A stretch of 64,000 bases of DNA from Maniola hyperantus (GCF_902806685.2 NC_048541.1:13836662-13900661); one strand, 5' to 3'; positions 43,105 to 53,180 are shown, counted from the first letter of the stretch. Numbers and translations: made by a program. Notes: generated from the sequence alone by a model not told the origin.

Positions 43105-43278
43105 AACTGCCCAAATTATAAATGCGTAAGTGTGTTTATTTTTTGGTTTATTGGTTTGTTGGTTATCCCTTATTGTTCTATCCCTTAAACGGATATGAGC
43201 TATTCCAGATTATTCCAGAAAATCAAACAATTTTCACGGGACTATTAAAATCTGAATCCACGCGTCACGGGCATTATC
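43105..43278 (+). mobile_element. Helitron family A2, diverged
   Basis: aaattataaatgcgtaagtg, ggtttattggtttgttggtt, tccagaaaatcaaacaattt, gaatccacgcgtcacgggca. CTAG not preserved. Confidence 0.65.
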
Positions 43279-43685
43279 TTTTTTAATAATTTCTCAAGCA
43301 CTACAAATTAAGTTAGAAGCTTTAGCTAGCAATCTACAAGTTAATGTTTAGGAGTTTATTTGTGGTAATGTTGTAGCGTGAACGTAATGTACTTAATGAC
43401 ACCGCAGTCATACTTTTATGCTTAGTTATAAAATGTTTTATGAATCATATTTAAAATGGCGCCGTGTCAGGCGTGGCGGTGTGAACTGTGAATTTAATGT
43501 TTCATTTTAAATACTATGTGTTTATTGCCCAGGGGTGAGTTTACGGGGTAGTATTTTAAGTGTAAGGTTAGTAAAAGTTCCACTTGACAGAACCATGGCA
43601 TATGTGGCAAGTGATAAAATTTAACCGCAAGATATTTTATTTCATAACGAGCGTGTGCTTGACCGTCTAATTTAACTTTATGTTA

Positions 43686-43830
43686 TAATCATCAGAATCA
43701 ACCGATAGGCGTCCACTGCTGGACATAGGTCTCTTGTAGAGACGCGCCACGGTCTTGCACCGCCTGAATCCAGCGGCTCCCTGCGACTCGCCTGATGTCG
43801 TCCGTCCGCCTAGTGGGGATCCATATATCA
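43686..43830 (-). mobile_element. RTE-like LINE, last ~45 codons and tail
   Basis: Minus strand: TDDIRRVAGSRWIQAVQDRG-type text with a small deletion, then a tail at 43686-43700. Same subfamily as 10976. Confidence 0.75.
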
Positions 43831-43959
43831 TCACTGGCAACACTGTTCGAAGACTTTGTTCTTCAAGCACTGATGAATTTTGAACAAGAAGACATCTCGA
43901 AGACATCTCGATTCGGCGGCTGACCACTTTCTCGAAATACCCATTTTTTTTTTTGAAAA

Positions 43960-44092
43960 TTCTACTCCTAAGAGGGTATCCTTTTTACGACGTAATAGCT
44001 ATCTGCATGCCAAATTTCAGCCTGATCCGTCCAGCAGTTGGAGCTGTGCGTTACTAGATCAGTCAGTCAGTCAGCTTGTCCTTTTATATTTT
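43960..44092 (-). mobile_element. Helitron family B, 5' half
   Basis: ttctactcctaagagggtat, ctatctgcatgccaaatttc, gagctgtgcgttactagatc, cagtcagtcagtcagc. Abuts the T-rich tail of SINE F. Confidence 0.7.
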
Positions 44093-44097
44093 TTTTT

Positions 44098-44372
44098 TTT
44101 TGTTTTTTTTTTTTATTCAGATACAAGTTAGCCCTTGACTGCAATCTCACTTGATGGTAAGTGATGATGCAGTCTAAGATGATAGCGGGCTAACCTGGAA
44201 GGGGTATGGCAGTTTTTATTAAACCCATACGCCTTTGGTTTCTACACGGCATCGTACCGGAACGCTAAATCGCTTGGCGGCACGGCTTTGCCGGTAGGGT
44301 GGTGACTAGCCATGGCCGAAGCCTTCCACCAGACCAGACCAGCGCTCACCACTGCGCCAGGGAGGTCGTCAA
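44098..44372 (-). mobile_element. SINE family F, long copy
   Basis: Minus strand head gacgacctccctggcgcagt; the B-box region is deleted; body ctggtctggtctggtggaag, cggctttgccggtaggg region, ccaggttagcccgctatcat, tail ttgtatctgaataaaaaa. Confidence 0.8.
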
Positions 44373-44394
44373 ATATATGGATTATACTATACAG

Positions 44395-44535
44395 ATTGTA
44401 TAATGACTGGAAAAATTTCAACTCTCTACCTATTACGGTTCATGAGGTACAGCGCACTGACCGACAGACAGATAGACGGAGGGACAAAGGAGGCTAAGAA
44501 ATTGGGTCCCATTGACAGTTGACACCCTAACCCTA
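44395..44535 (+). mobile_element. Repeat family D, 3' part
   Basis: ctattacggttcatgaggta, gaccgacagacagatagacg, gggtcccattgacagttgac, ccctaaccctaaaaat. The gggtccc variant recurs at 60765-60895. Confidence 0.6.
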
Positions 44536-44998
44536 AAAATACGTACATTAATGAAACGAATAGGTAAGTAACGTTTCTGAAAAGAAATCAAGCCCTCTTA
44601 AAAATAAGTAGGTACCTACTTAATGAAACAAATACGTCGTTTCTAGAAAAAAATTAAGCCTGAATAGCATTGATATAATATCGATATTGAATTTCATTTA
44701 GGTACTTTATAAATAACAAGGCTTCTGAAGGTTGTATATTGTGTAAAACCTACACAAGTAATAACCTACATTTGCCTGTGAAATATTCCACGTAAATCCC
44801 GGAACGGCGGGCTTAAGATGGCAATATAGAGTCATAAATCTCGTAATTAACACGCACAGATTGAGACGAATACCTTCATCGTGACAATAACGTTAGCGTG
44901 AGATTTCATTAGAAGAGACTCGCTTACTTGAATACCTACTAACTGACGTAATTTTAAGTCACTGTTTACTGATATTGGTGCTTATTATATCTATCTCG
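44536..44998. other. Single-copy-looking DNA
   Basis: 44765-44960 has balanced composition (atcccggaacggcgggctta). No gene signature. Confidence 0.35.
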
Positions 44999-45213
44999 CT
45001 AGCTTATGCTCGCGACTTCGTCGGCGTGGACTACACAAATTTAAAACCCCTATTTCATCCCTTAGGGGTTGAATTTTCAAAAATCCTTTCTTAGCGGATG
45101 CCTACGTCATAATAGCTATCTGCATGCCAAATTTCAGCCCGATCGGTCCAGTAGTTTGAGCTGTGCGTTGATAAATCAGTCAGTCAGTCAGTCAGTCACC
45201 TTTTCCTTTTATT
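44999..45213 (-). mobile_element. Helitron family B, full copy (left of an inverted pair)
   Basis: CTAG, hairpin gcgacttcgtcggcgtgg, ccttaggggttgaattttca, gcatgccaaatttcagcccg, (CAGT)n run, ccttttccttttat. Faces the next copy 50 bp away. Confidence 0.88.
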
Positions 45214-45262
45214 TAATAACTAAACTAAATTGACAGCTCTAAATCTAGTAATCGCAGACTAA

Positions 45263-45502
45263 TCTAAATATATAAAAGGAAAAGGTGACTGACTGACTGA
45301 CTGACTGACTGACTGACTGACTGATCTATCAACACACAGCTCAAACTACTGGATGGATCGGGCTGAAATTTGGCATGCAGATAGCTATTATGACGTAGGC
45401 ATCCGCTAAGAAAGGGTTTTTGAAAATTCAACCCCTAAGGGGGTGAAATAGGGTTTTTAAATTTGTGTAGTCCATGCAGACGAAGTCGCGAGCATAAGCT
45501 AG
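45263..45502 (+). mobile_element. Helitron family B, full copy (right of an inverted pair)
   Basis: TCTAAATATATAAAAGGAAA, a long (GACT)n run at 45286-45323, aaatttggcatgcagatagc, hairpin gcagacgaagtcgcg, CTAG then T. Confidence 0.88.
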
Positions 45503-45507
45503 TTTAG

Positions 45508-45675
45508 AATAAGTCCCGCAAATTGCTATTGCGCTGGAACCATGTCTCACTAACATCGAAATGACGTCATTTGACGTATATTTAAGTCAAAATATACCAT
45601 CAGCTCGAAATTTCAGTCTAGTGCTGACGTCACTAAAATGGCGGCCACGCGCGTAAGTGATTTGCAGGACTTATA
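45508..45675. mobile_element. MITE family O, copy 2, ~168 bp
   Basis: ataagtcccgcaaattgcta and gtgatttgcaggacttat are inverted with tgcgctgg/… partly lost. Core ccatgtctcactaacatcga, atataccatcagctcgaaat. Starts 5 bp after the Helitron CTAG. Confidence 0.8.
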
Positions 45676-46788
45676 ATACTTATTAACATGATCTCAATAT
45701 TTTTTATTATTAACATTTCGATAAATTATATTTTTATCTATGAAATAACAAATATAGCGATGTTAAAATTGAACCGTTTGTGTCCGTAAATATTTGTCAT
45801 TCTTCAGACGCGCTACGCCGTAGGCAAATGACTATGCGTATTTTACACCAAGCGAGAAAAAAAAACTAAAAATGTATGAACAAGATAGTATTAGCAAAAT
45901 AAATGATTAGCAATAAGCAATCAAAAAATTTTAATTTAAGTTTATAAAACTATATAATGATTTTTCAAATTCATTTTATTTCTGTTCAACAATTCATATC
46001 CAAAACGCATGATACCGAAGCCGCCATGTTAATTCCGACTGTGTCGTCACTTGGATTGAAATTGTAATGTATTTTACTAAGAAAACACCGTCGCTTACCA
46101 GTCCGTGTGACGTCATGGTGTAATTTGAAATACAAAATTTAAATAAGAACATTTTTGATGCACTTATCGATTGAATAAATTTTTTGTAATTTTTTGGTAG
46201 CTTAATTTTACCTTAGGATCAAATTAAGACACTTTTGAAAAAAGGGTAAATACCCAATTACCTATTAGTATTACTACTACCGAAACTACAATCTTCTTTA
46301 CGTAGTAATAGAGTTAGCATTCTCTGCTACTTTATACCTAAAATTCAAAGTAACGTAGATGAAGAATCAGCCCCAAAGCTTACCTACTTTACTGGAAAAT
46401 CTGCCGCTTATTAGCCATTTTTATGCAAGCAATGTGCGCGTAGAAAGTGAACAGAAATAATATATCACTTGTATACAAAGCTTATAGCGGAAAATTTTAT
46501 GCTACGTGAGTTTTGGACAGCGGTAGGTATATAAAAGGGTTCGACCCTTTGTCGAGGTTCATAATATTGGGCGTATCTTTTTTTTGGTGTTTTCGTTATC
46601 TGTCAGTAAGAACACATGTAGCTCTCATCGCTTTGGGAGTGCCTTTTTTCGGAAACATACGTACAAAGTTGCAAGGACATATGTAGTGCTTAAGAGGACT
46701 TCGATTTTTGATGAAACTTCTGTACAGAGAAAATACGTTCTAAAAATATGAAACGTTCCAAAGATGAAATTCACTGAGTACAAGTACC
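45676..46788. other. No recognised gene or repeat
   Basis: AT-rich DNA. A small hairpin aaagggttcgaccctt at 46536. Confidence 0.45.
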
Positions 46789-46791
46789 TTA

Positions 46792-47234
46792 GGCAGTGGT
46801 CCGACCGCCGGCGAGAAAACGACTAACTATCGGCGATTTTCTCTCTCAAGAAACGCTCAATAAATTTACATTCCGTGTAAACGAAAGAGATGCATATATC
46901 AAAAGTTGCTGACTCTGACTGTTCACACTACCGGCGACGACTCGCTTTACTTGTTTTGTCGCTGAGCAACGAGCTTTCAAAAATAAACTCGCTCAACGAT
47001 ATTCGTTTAGCGATGCTCGCTCGCTTGAACACGCGTAACGCGCGCGCAGGTTTGCATAGGACTGAGCAACCGCAGGCGAATGGCGCGAATAATCGCTCGT
47101 CGCACTTGCACACTCGCTTATAGCCGGCGACAAAACTATCGAAACTACACACTCGCTTCCCGCTGATCCCGAACTCGTTTATAGTTTCTAGTTCTACTCG
47201 TTTCTCGTTCATCGTCGGCGGTCGGACCACTGTC
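46792..47234. mobile_element. MITE family N (PIF/Harbinger-like), copy 2, 443 bp, inverted relative to copy 1
   Basis: GGCAGTGGTCCGACCGCCGG and cggcggtcggaccactgtc ends; TTA at 46789-46791 and 47235-47237. Aligns end to end with the reverse complement of 20021-20458 (gagatgcat, ctgttcacactaccggcgac, aacacgcgtaacgcgcgcgc). Confidence 0.88.
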
Positions 47235-47639
47235 TTAGGGTAAAATATTGTTGTTTTACGTTAGTATTAAAGCAATGTTTAAAGGAGTTAAAAGCCTATT
47301 TTAAATCCTTTTGTTCTCTATTTCATAATATTAAATCGTTTCTTCATATCCAGCGAAGCAATATCTCGGTAGACATCGTTTAAGACAGACAAAAAACAGT
47401 GCTATATTTTTTTCCTCTGTTACACGGCTTACGGAGCTTTAGGAAGCTATTTATAACGCCATTGTCTTCTGCAGACGGTACCACTTAAGGTTTCAAGAAC
47501 ACTACCTATTCAATATTAAAGCACTAAAGTTTTGCGAGGAACGATGATAATAAGAGTGAGATTTTTTGGCATTTTTCTTCAAGCTTTCAAGCCCTTATCT
47601 AGACACTTTCTAATCAGTTCAGTTTCAATCAATTGGGTA
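47235..47639. other. No recognised gene or repeat
   Basis: AT-rich intronic DNA near the upstream exon. Confidence 0.45.
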
Positions 47640-47768
47640 TTTGACTCCAATTTTTTGTCCAAATTTCATCAAAATTGTTTAAACTTTGGCCCGTGAAAAG
47701 CTAGCAGATAGATAGACAGACACACTTTCGCATTTACAATATTATTTTTTCGCATTTATTATTTAGTA
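47640..47768 (-). mobile_element. Helitron family A, 5' half
   Basis: gtccaaatttcatcaaaatt, ggcccgtgaaaagctagcag, agacagacacactttcgcat, ending tagtatggat. The cgcatttat part is duplicated just before the end. Confidence 0.75.
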
Positions 47769-47898
47769 TGGATGAGGTCATATTTTGATTAAAATTGGTG
47801 AAGTCAAAAGGTGGATGCGTGCTGCTCTTGAGCATTTGAAGTATACGAAGACTGATAGCACTGATAAGATCTTTTTTCACGTTACATGTTCAGCATAC

Positions 47899-48049
47899 CT
47901 GTACACAGGATTGTCATCTCTGTACCACACGACGAGCAGCAAGCTGTCATTGCGCTGTGGGGGTCGGGAGTCGCAGGGCAGGTCCGCTTCGCCGCCGACG
48001 ACGGACGACACGCGTGTCACTGTCCCCGTGACTGACGATAACGGACTGC
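47899..48049 (-). CDS. Internal exon, first half of an Ig V-type domain, Sidestep-like cell adhesion protein
   Basis: Seen: a 151-bp minus-strand open segment with an acceptor after a pyrimidine-rich tract (cttctacag, AG at 48051-48050) and a donor GTATG at 47898. It carries 2 bases, 49 codons, then 2 bases. The peptide begins SPLSSVTGTVTRVSSVVGGE, followed by ADLPCD (the B-strand cysteine, residue 25), then LLLVVWYRDDNPVY with the core Trp at residue 41. GC content is far above the surroundings. Known: V-set Ig domains have this Cys...Trp spacing, and LPCD...VLWYKD...PIYSYD is characteristic of insect Sidestep-family proteins, neuronal surface ligands for Beaten-path receptors. Inference: the two trailing bases AG join T of the exon at 12680 to give Ser, producing VYSYDTR. 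The upstream intron is phase 1, so a signal-peptide exon is expected further upstream and was not found here. Which Side paralogue this is cannot be decided. Confidence 0.9.
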
Positions 48050-48087
48050 CTGTAGAAGATAAATAATTATCTGTATTTATAAAATTC

Positions 48088-48240
48088 AAAGTCCTGACTG
48101 ACTTTCATATCAACGCACAGCCTAAACCGCTGGTCCTAGTGACATAAAATTTGGAGGGTGTATTTTTTTATAGAGTAGGTATCCACCAAGAAAGTATTTT
48201 TCGAAATTCCTTCTCTAAGTGGGTTAAATAAGTCCAATTT
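48088..48240 (+). mobile_element. Helitron family J/B-related fragment
   Basis: attcaaagtcctgactgact, atcaacgcacagcctaaacc, ataaaatttggagggtgta. Starts 40 bp upstream of the exon on the gene strand. Confidence 0.6.
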
Positions 48241-48315
48241 ACGTTTATTTATACATTTTTTTTTTCAATTTTCCAAATTGTTACAGTCGTATTTATTAAT
48301 TATTTTATCCCAAAG

Positions 48316-48819
48316 GATTTCAGGACTGTACTGGATGCTCTCAAGGAACTCCAGACTTTCCCTAGACAACAAGCTCCTGATATAGAAGACAATAATAAAG
48401 CCGATATGGTCATACGGCATTGAGCTCTGGGGATCAGCATGTGACTCCAATATTCAAATTGTACAAAGAGCTCAAAATTACATTTTGAAACAACTATCCA
48501 ACGCGCCATGGTTCTTGCAGATATCGGAACTCCATGAGCACTTAAATATCAACACAGTAAAGGAAGAGATTAGAAGCTATAGTTGCAACTACAAAACAAG
48601 ACTTACTAACCATCCAAATCGTCTGGCAGTGCAGTTGACAATGCCGCAGGCGATTCGTCGACTAAAGAGAAAGCATAATATACTGGATAATTAGCTGAGA
48701 CCCATGGAGTTTTCCCGCTGGGGAAGTTGTCTCCAATCACGCCAACCTGTCCTCCAACCAATCTGCTCATAGTCCATCGACTGATCGCATGATAAGGCAC
48801 AACAAAAAAAAAAAAAAAT
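48316..48819 (+). mobile_element. Jockey-like LINE, 5'-truncated, with poly(A) and 13-bp target duplication
   Basis: The plus frame from about 48362 to 48694 reads LDNKLLI, one stop, KTIIKPIWSYGIELWGSACD, NIQIVQRAQNYILKQLSNAP, TVKEEIRSYSCNYKTRLTNH, ILDN stop. KPIW(S/T)YG(I)xLWG and APWF are signature patches of Jockey-clade reverse transcriptase C-termini. A ~110-bp 3' UTR and a 15-A tail follow. TTTTATCCCAAAG flanks both sides (48303-48315 and 48820-48832). Inactive: truncated, one in-frame stop. Confidence 0.92.
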
Positions 48820-48832
48820 TTTTATCCCAAAG

Positions 48833-49167
48833 AGTTCAAACGGGATTTTCAAAAACCTAAATCCACGTGCTCCAAGATGTGAGCGTGATACCTATAGGTA
48901 GGTAGTAGAAAAATTAAATGTTATATAAATACAAATTGGCGTAATAACTACTGATGATAATATCAAACAGGAAAGGAAAATTTTCATGTAGAATTTTCGC
49001 CCCCTCGTTGTATTCATACGGCAATTATCACACATTGTTCCCATTACCGTGAAATCGATTCAATTTTGCTCAACGACCTAAAAACGGTCACACACTTGTT
49101 ATATTAATTGGAAGCAGGAATTCGTTTGCGTGAAATTAAAAATGTTCAGTTCCGGTATAAATGAAAA
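48833..49167. other. Helitron A 3' scrap, then single-copy-looking DNA
   Basis: agttcaaacgggattttcaa and aaacctaaatccacgtgctc (48833-48872) continue the Helitron that the Jockey element entered. 48985-49150 is balanced, non-repetitive DNA without a frame. Confidence 0.5.
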
Positions 49168-49470
49168 AAAAAACCAATCAAGTGCGAGTCGGAGTCGCAT
49201 ACGAAGGGTTCCGATCGTACAAGAAATAACACATTTTTTTTTTTTGTGTTGTAACTACAGATTCACGGTTGTCGGATTAATTCCTTTATTTGTGCTATAA
49301 TACCTACCTACCTACCAAAGTTCATGATTCTAGGTCAATGAGAAGTAGGTACCCTATAGGTTTTCTTGACAGACACGACGGACAGACAGACATACAGACA
49401 AACAGATAACAAAGTGATCCTATAAGGGTGATTCCTTTTTCTTTTTGAGGTACCACCTAGTGCCGTACAG
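49168..49470 (+). mobile_element. Repeat family D, full-looking copy
   Basis: aatcaagtgcgagtcggagt, cgaagggttccgatcg, tcatgattctaggtcaatga, ttttcttgacagacacgacg, ttctttttgaggtacc. Confidence 0.75.
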
Positions 49471-49474
49471 CTAT

Positions 49475-49580
49475 GGTGACGTAAAATCAAAGAAAAATAG
49501 GGCTGCCTGCGTCAAATGTACTAACATTTGACGCCTGCCAGTCACGAAGCCTCGACGTTTTGCTAGAAGTTACCTAAAGG
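49475..49580. repeat. Dispersed repeat family P, copy 1
   Basis: ctatggtgacgtaaaatcaa, aaaaatagggctgcctgcgt, tgtactaacatttgacgcct and gccagtcacgaagc. The reverse complement is found at 62735-62865. Confidence 0.7.
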
Positions 49581-49583
49581 TTT

Positions 49584-50222
49584 GATTCCGAACCACGCTG
49601 CACTAGGCTGTCTAGGCAGCAATGTTCCGCTACATTGCTGCCGCGACATTGCTGCATAGCTCAGAATGTAATGTCATATATGAATGTATGATTGTAAAAT
49701 CCCAAAACGAGCAACTCGCACTTACAACGTATTTCCAACTAAGCCCTGCCGCACTGTTTTTGCGACGCACTCTTTCCTCAATCGCATCTGTCATCAATTT
49801 AATACGCTTCATCAGAAAGATCGACAGCTAAATATTTTTAATTCTACGACAACCTGCTTTCGTCGTAACGTCATTATCTCCATACGAAAGGGAGCTAATT
49901 AATCAGTTTGTAATGAGACTTAATAGATTTAACGTGCTAATTCCTTATTACATTTTGCTTTACTTTACTGCCCTTTAAAGTCATATCATTGTACCTAAAT
50001 CTTTTGTACTAGCCAGTTGTTAACGTTTATGCTATGTGTCCTTTAGTTATAAATCCTTTTGATTGTAAATACTTGTGTATGTGTAAGTGTTGTTGGTTAG
50101 TCAAGTAAAAAAAATAAATATATATAAGCTTATAGAGATTGTATGGGGGCCGCGACATCGCTGTGACAGCTGGTGACAGCCCTGTTACGGCAGCACTGCT
50201 GCGTGCAGCGTGCTTCGGAATC
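49584..50222. mobile_element. Candidate DNA transposon remnant, 639 bp
   Basis: GATTCCGAACCACGCTGCAC at 49584 and its inverse with one mismatch at 50203-50222. GC-rich ends with gctgccgcgacattgctgc-like repeats and AT-rich centre. Frames of 60-70 codons inside show no transposase motif. Target duplication not seen. Confidence 0.65.
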
Positions 50223-50309
50223 ATCTGTCATGAACTGTGCTGCCAGCTATAGTGATTAATAGGAAATGCCCAAATTGGTTTCATGATAATGTTCAGCTAA
50301 TTTGCTGGT

Positions 50310-50530
50310 TTGCGCCTTTCTTTTTTTTTTTGTTCATTATACTCAAACGTTTGACCACAATCACACCTGATGGAAAGTGATGATGAGGCCTAAGATGGGA
50401 CGCGTTTACCTTGAAGATGCCTATTTAATGCCTATTTATTTTAAAGATACCCGGGTTGTAATTGGTAGGAAACACGTCTCTACCGCAATGTATCCTGAAC
50501 CTAAGGAATTTCCTACTCTTCTGTCACTGT
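50310..50530 (-). mobile_element. SINE/LINE 3'-end-like fragment
   Basis: T-rich start then cacacctgatggaaagtgat, gatgaggcctaagatggg, aggaaacacgtctctaccgc, aaggaatttcctactct. The layout resembles the 3' part of SINE F (T-run, tcacctgatggtaagtgatg) but with a different body. Class unsure. Confidence 0.5.
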
Positions 50531-50937
50531 CCCAATTTCTCTGTAGTGTTACAGATTCCTATTAAGCGACCGGTTAGTAGGCACGATGATTGGAAATAGA
50601 TTACCTATCAACATGAGCACTAAATCCGATAGCGGCTCTGTCATCCAGAATTACTAGACAGTGTAGATTTTCGATTACAAATCCCGTGTGAATTCTTGAT
50701 TTGAGATTGACATTTTGATAATAATTCGAAGACGTTTGGGTTAATTATTCGAAGTAATTTGGGCCGTTAGTAGCATATAGTTTCTTACTTGACATCAGAA
50801 ATGATTGGATTTACTCGTTAATCTAGTTAAGATTAATAATAATTTCTGTCAAAACACTCAGAGACACTCATTCTTCAAAATTGTAGGTAAATAATAGCTA
50901 TTAGTACTACAATGTAGTTAGACCCGTATTTTAGACC

Positions 50938-51305
50938 TTTTACGAACGTTTGGACTGCACCACAGGGTACTTCCCGTTGACCTAGAATCATGAAATTTGG
51001 CAGGTAGGTAGATTTTATAGCTGACATTTGGGGAAAAATCTGAAAACCGCGAATTTAGGGTTAGATCACACAAAAAAAATTAAATTGTGGTCATGAACTA
51101 ATAATTAGTATTTTCAACTTTCCAAGTGAGTGACTATATCAAGTGGGGTATCATATGAAAGGTCTTCACCTGTACATTCTAATACAGATTTTTATTTATT
51201 TTTATGCATCATAGTTTTTGAATTATCGTGCAAAATGTCGAAAAAATACGACTGTAGTATGGAACCCTCATAGCGCGAGCCTGACTCGCACTTGGCCGGT
51301 TTTTT
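50938..51305 (-). mobile_element. Repeat family D, long copy
   Basis: gggtacttcccgttgaccta, gaatcatgaaatttggcagg, gtggggtatcatatgaaagg, ttgaattatcgtgcaaaatg, ccctcatagcgcgagcctga, ctcgcacttggccggttttt. Full match to 56493-56758 on the other strand. Confidence 0.8.
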
Positions 51306-51640
51306 TTACTTATGTTAGGAACTACGATAGTAAGGACGGCACTGCTTTAAGTAGCAAGCTAGTAAGTAATAAAGTAAGACTTTAATCCACTCTTGAGTCT
51401 TTCGATATTACTCAAAAGTTTTTCTTAACTTAGCACATTAAATTAAGCCGTAATGAAAGGTCTCTTTGACTCACTTTAGATAATATCAGAATTAAGTTGA
51501 TAAATAACTATCTATATATTTTAACTAGCTGATGCCCGCGACTTCGTCCGCGTGGAATTAAGTTTTTAAAAATCCTATGCGGTCCAGTCCCGTCGGCACT
51601 TTTTTTGCTACGGAACCCTAAAACAGTTAAATTTATGAAG
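51306..51640. other. AT-rich DNA with a Helitron A 3' end and a family D end
   Basis: 51527-51580 is a Helitron A 3' terminus (ctagctgatgcccgcgactt). It breaks off at ctatgcggtccagtcccg, followed by the D end gctacggaaccctaaaac. Confidence 0.55.
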
Positions 51641-51642
51641 TA

Positions 51643-51806
51643 CTAGATGATGCCCGCGACTTCGTCCGCGTGGATTTCGGTTTTTAAAATCCCGTGGGAA
51701 CTTTTTGATTTTCTGGGATAATCCTATGTCCTTCCCCGGAATGCAAGCTATCTTTATACCAAATTTCATCAAAATCGGTTGAACGGATGGGCCGTGAAAA
51801 GCTAGC

Positions 51807-51838
<32 letters not shown>

Positions 51839-51880
51839 GGACAGACAGACACACTTTTGCATTTATAATATTAGTATGGA
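51643..51880 (-). mobile_element. Helitron family A, full copy, longest (GACA)n
   Basis: CTAG, hairpin, ttccccggaatgcaagctat, catcaaaatcggttgaacgg, (GACA)n at 51806-51850, TCCATACTAATATTATAAAT on the minus strand. Confidence 0.9.
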
Positions 51881-52061
51881 TATGGATTATATTATGAAAA
51901 TGATAACGGGTACATACCACGATTAATTTGATGTTTTTTATTTATCGATATTTCAACCCAATTGCACGGGTCGTGATCACGACGGGACGGATTAAAATAT
52001 GCCGTTAAACTACGAAATAAGCTTAAAATCATTAAAAATAACTAGTCCGAGTAATAATCTT

Positions 52062-52300
52062 TATTACATAGAAAAATAACGCCACACAATTAAACTGCAA
52101 GCCGCTTAGTGTTCATGCTCGTAGCTAGAAAAGCATTGTTTACAAAAAGCGGTGACGCGGGTCCGCAGTAGATACGGATTACACTCGCAACTCAACATAA
52201 TCTGTTCGTATGAGGGCTGACGGACGGACGGCTTAGCGGTGTAATACATGCTGTAAAATATCTACCTCTAGTCTAGAGGTCATATCGCCATTTTATGAGT
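52062..52300. repeat. Segmental-duplication block 1 (related to the 57.6-59.0 kb array)
   Basis: aactgcaagccgcttagtgt, aaagcattgtttacaaaaag, ggattacactcgcaactc, ataatct, gagggctgacggacgg. The same patches, in the same order, occur at 57660-57830. Confidence 0.8.
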
Positions 52301-52558
52301 TAATGTCTTTTTTTATCTTCCGCAATTTTTTATATGTATTTAAAAATTATTTTAATTATAATAATAATTAAATAATAATTAAATAATAATAATTTTCATT
52401 TCTATTTTAACGAACCGCTGACTTCTTTTTCATCATTAAAAGATTCAGGGTTCACCAATATGCAAATCTGAAGCATGAATCGGTTATAAGAAATAGTAAA
52501 ATCATACATTTCAACAGAATAACGGCGTACTCTGTATTTCCACCCCGAAGCAGCCATC

Positions 52559-52742
52559 CTAGGGTGTATAGTATATAATATACTCTGGAACGTGTCTTCT
52601 TTTCTTCACTCTGGGCTGGTTTCCGCACTTAAACGTTTCCGTATGTTATGCGTGTCTGTCTGACTACCTAATTAACGGAATTTGTATGTTATTTTTTAAT
52701 TCAGGAGGATAGACACCTATGAATTACGTGTATACACCCTAG
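52559..52742. mobile_element. Candidate MITE, 184 bp
   Basis: CTAGGGTGTATA and TATACACCCTAG perfect 12-bp ends. The interior is not palindromic. One copy. Confidence 0.45.
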
Positions 52743-52859
52743 AATGACTGTTTTAGGGTGATTAAACGGAATGAACGGGAATAACGAGATCTCTATCAAT
52801 TAGATTTAACATTCCACATTTCCACCCCAAGAAATAAAATGTCACAGCCGCAAAATACT

Positions 52860-53045
52860 ATATTTTTCCAGTTCAAGTTATTGAATTCTTTAGAGCCATA
52901 TTTTCAAGTATTACGAAAACACAATATCGCCCGAAACTAGACCGTTCGATAGGCGTCTGTGGATTTGAAAAGGGATTGAGAAATCTGGGTCGGAGACTTT
53001 CGATAATGGTTTTGTATTTTGCTATTCACAGGTTCTATCGGATTA
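52860..53045. repeat. Segmental-duplication block 2 (related to 60050-60207)
   Basis: attacgaaaacacaatatcg, ccgaaactagaccgttcgat, aggcgtctgtggatttgaaa and gataatggttttgtatttt. About 85 percent identity by eye to 60072-60207. An 83-codon stop-to-stop frame here is broken in the other copy, so it is not coding. Confidence 0.8.
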
Positions 53046-53180
53046 TACCTAAAGAGATAGTGATAAGTTTTATGACATGCAATTTTTGAGATCCTAGATT
53101 TTGCTAACGACGTATTTTTCGTCAGACATACACTCAGGGCTGATTTTTAGCGATTGAAAAATCAGCCCAAATAGCTCCAA

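Larger units (their letters stand above)
12681..47898 (-). other. 35.2-kb phase-2 intron of the Sidestep-like gene
   Basis: Begins with GTATG at 47898 and ends with a pyrimidine tract and CAG at 12681 when read on the minus strand. The phase is consistent on both sides (AG then T, coding Ser). It is filled with SINEs, Helitrons, MITEs and LINE tails, with patches of apparently single-copy DNA. Large first introns are usual in insect Ig adhesion genes. That it is a single intron with no small exon inside is inferred from the domain continuity. Confidence 0.85.

Noticed and set aside
43880..44131. Frame reading …FLRRNSYLHAKFQPDPSSS… as a gene
   Set aside because: The text is a translation of Helitron family B; the same phrase appears in the other B copies (e.g. 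31834-32073).
52555..52745. CRISPR-like or other regularly spaced short repeats in the window
   Set aside because: Short repeats here are TIRs, microsatellites or SINE/Helitron motifs; nothing shows regular repeat-spacer spacing.
52860..53100. An 83-codon stop-to-stop frame as a lost exon
   Set aside because: The related copy at 60050-60207 is frameshifted and has stops; no splice sites fit.
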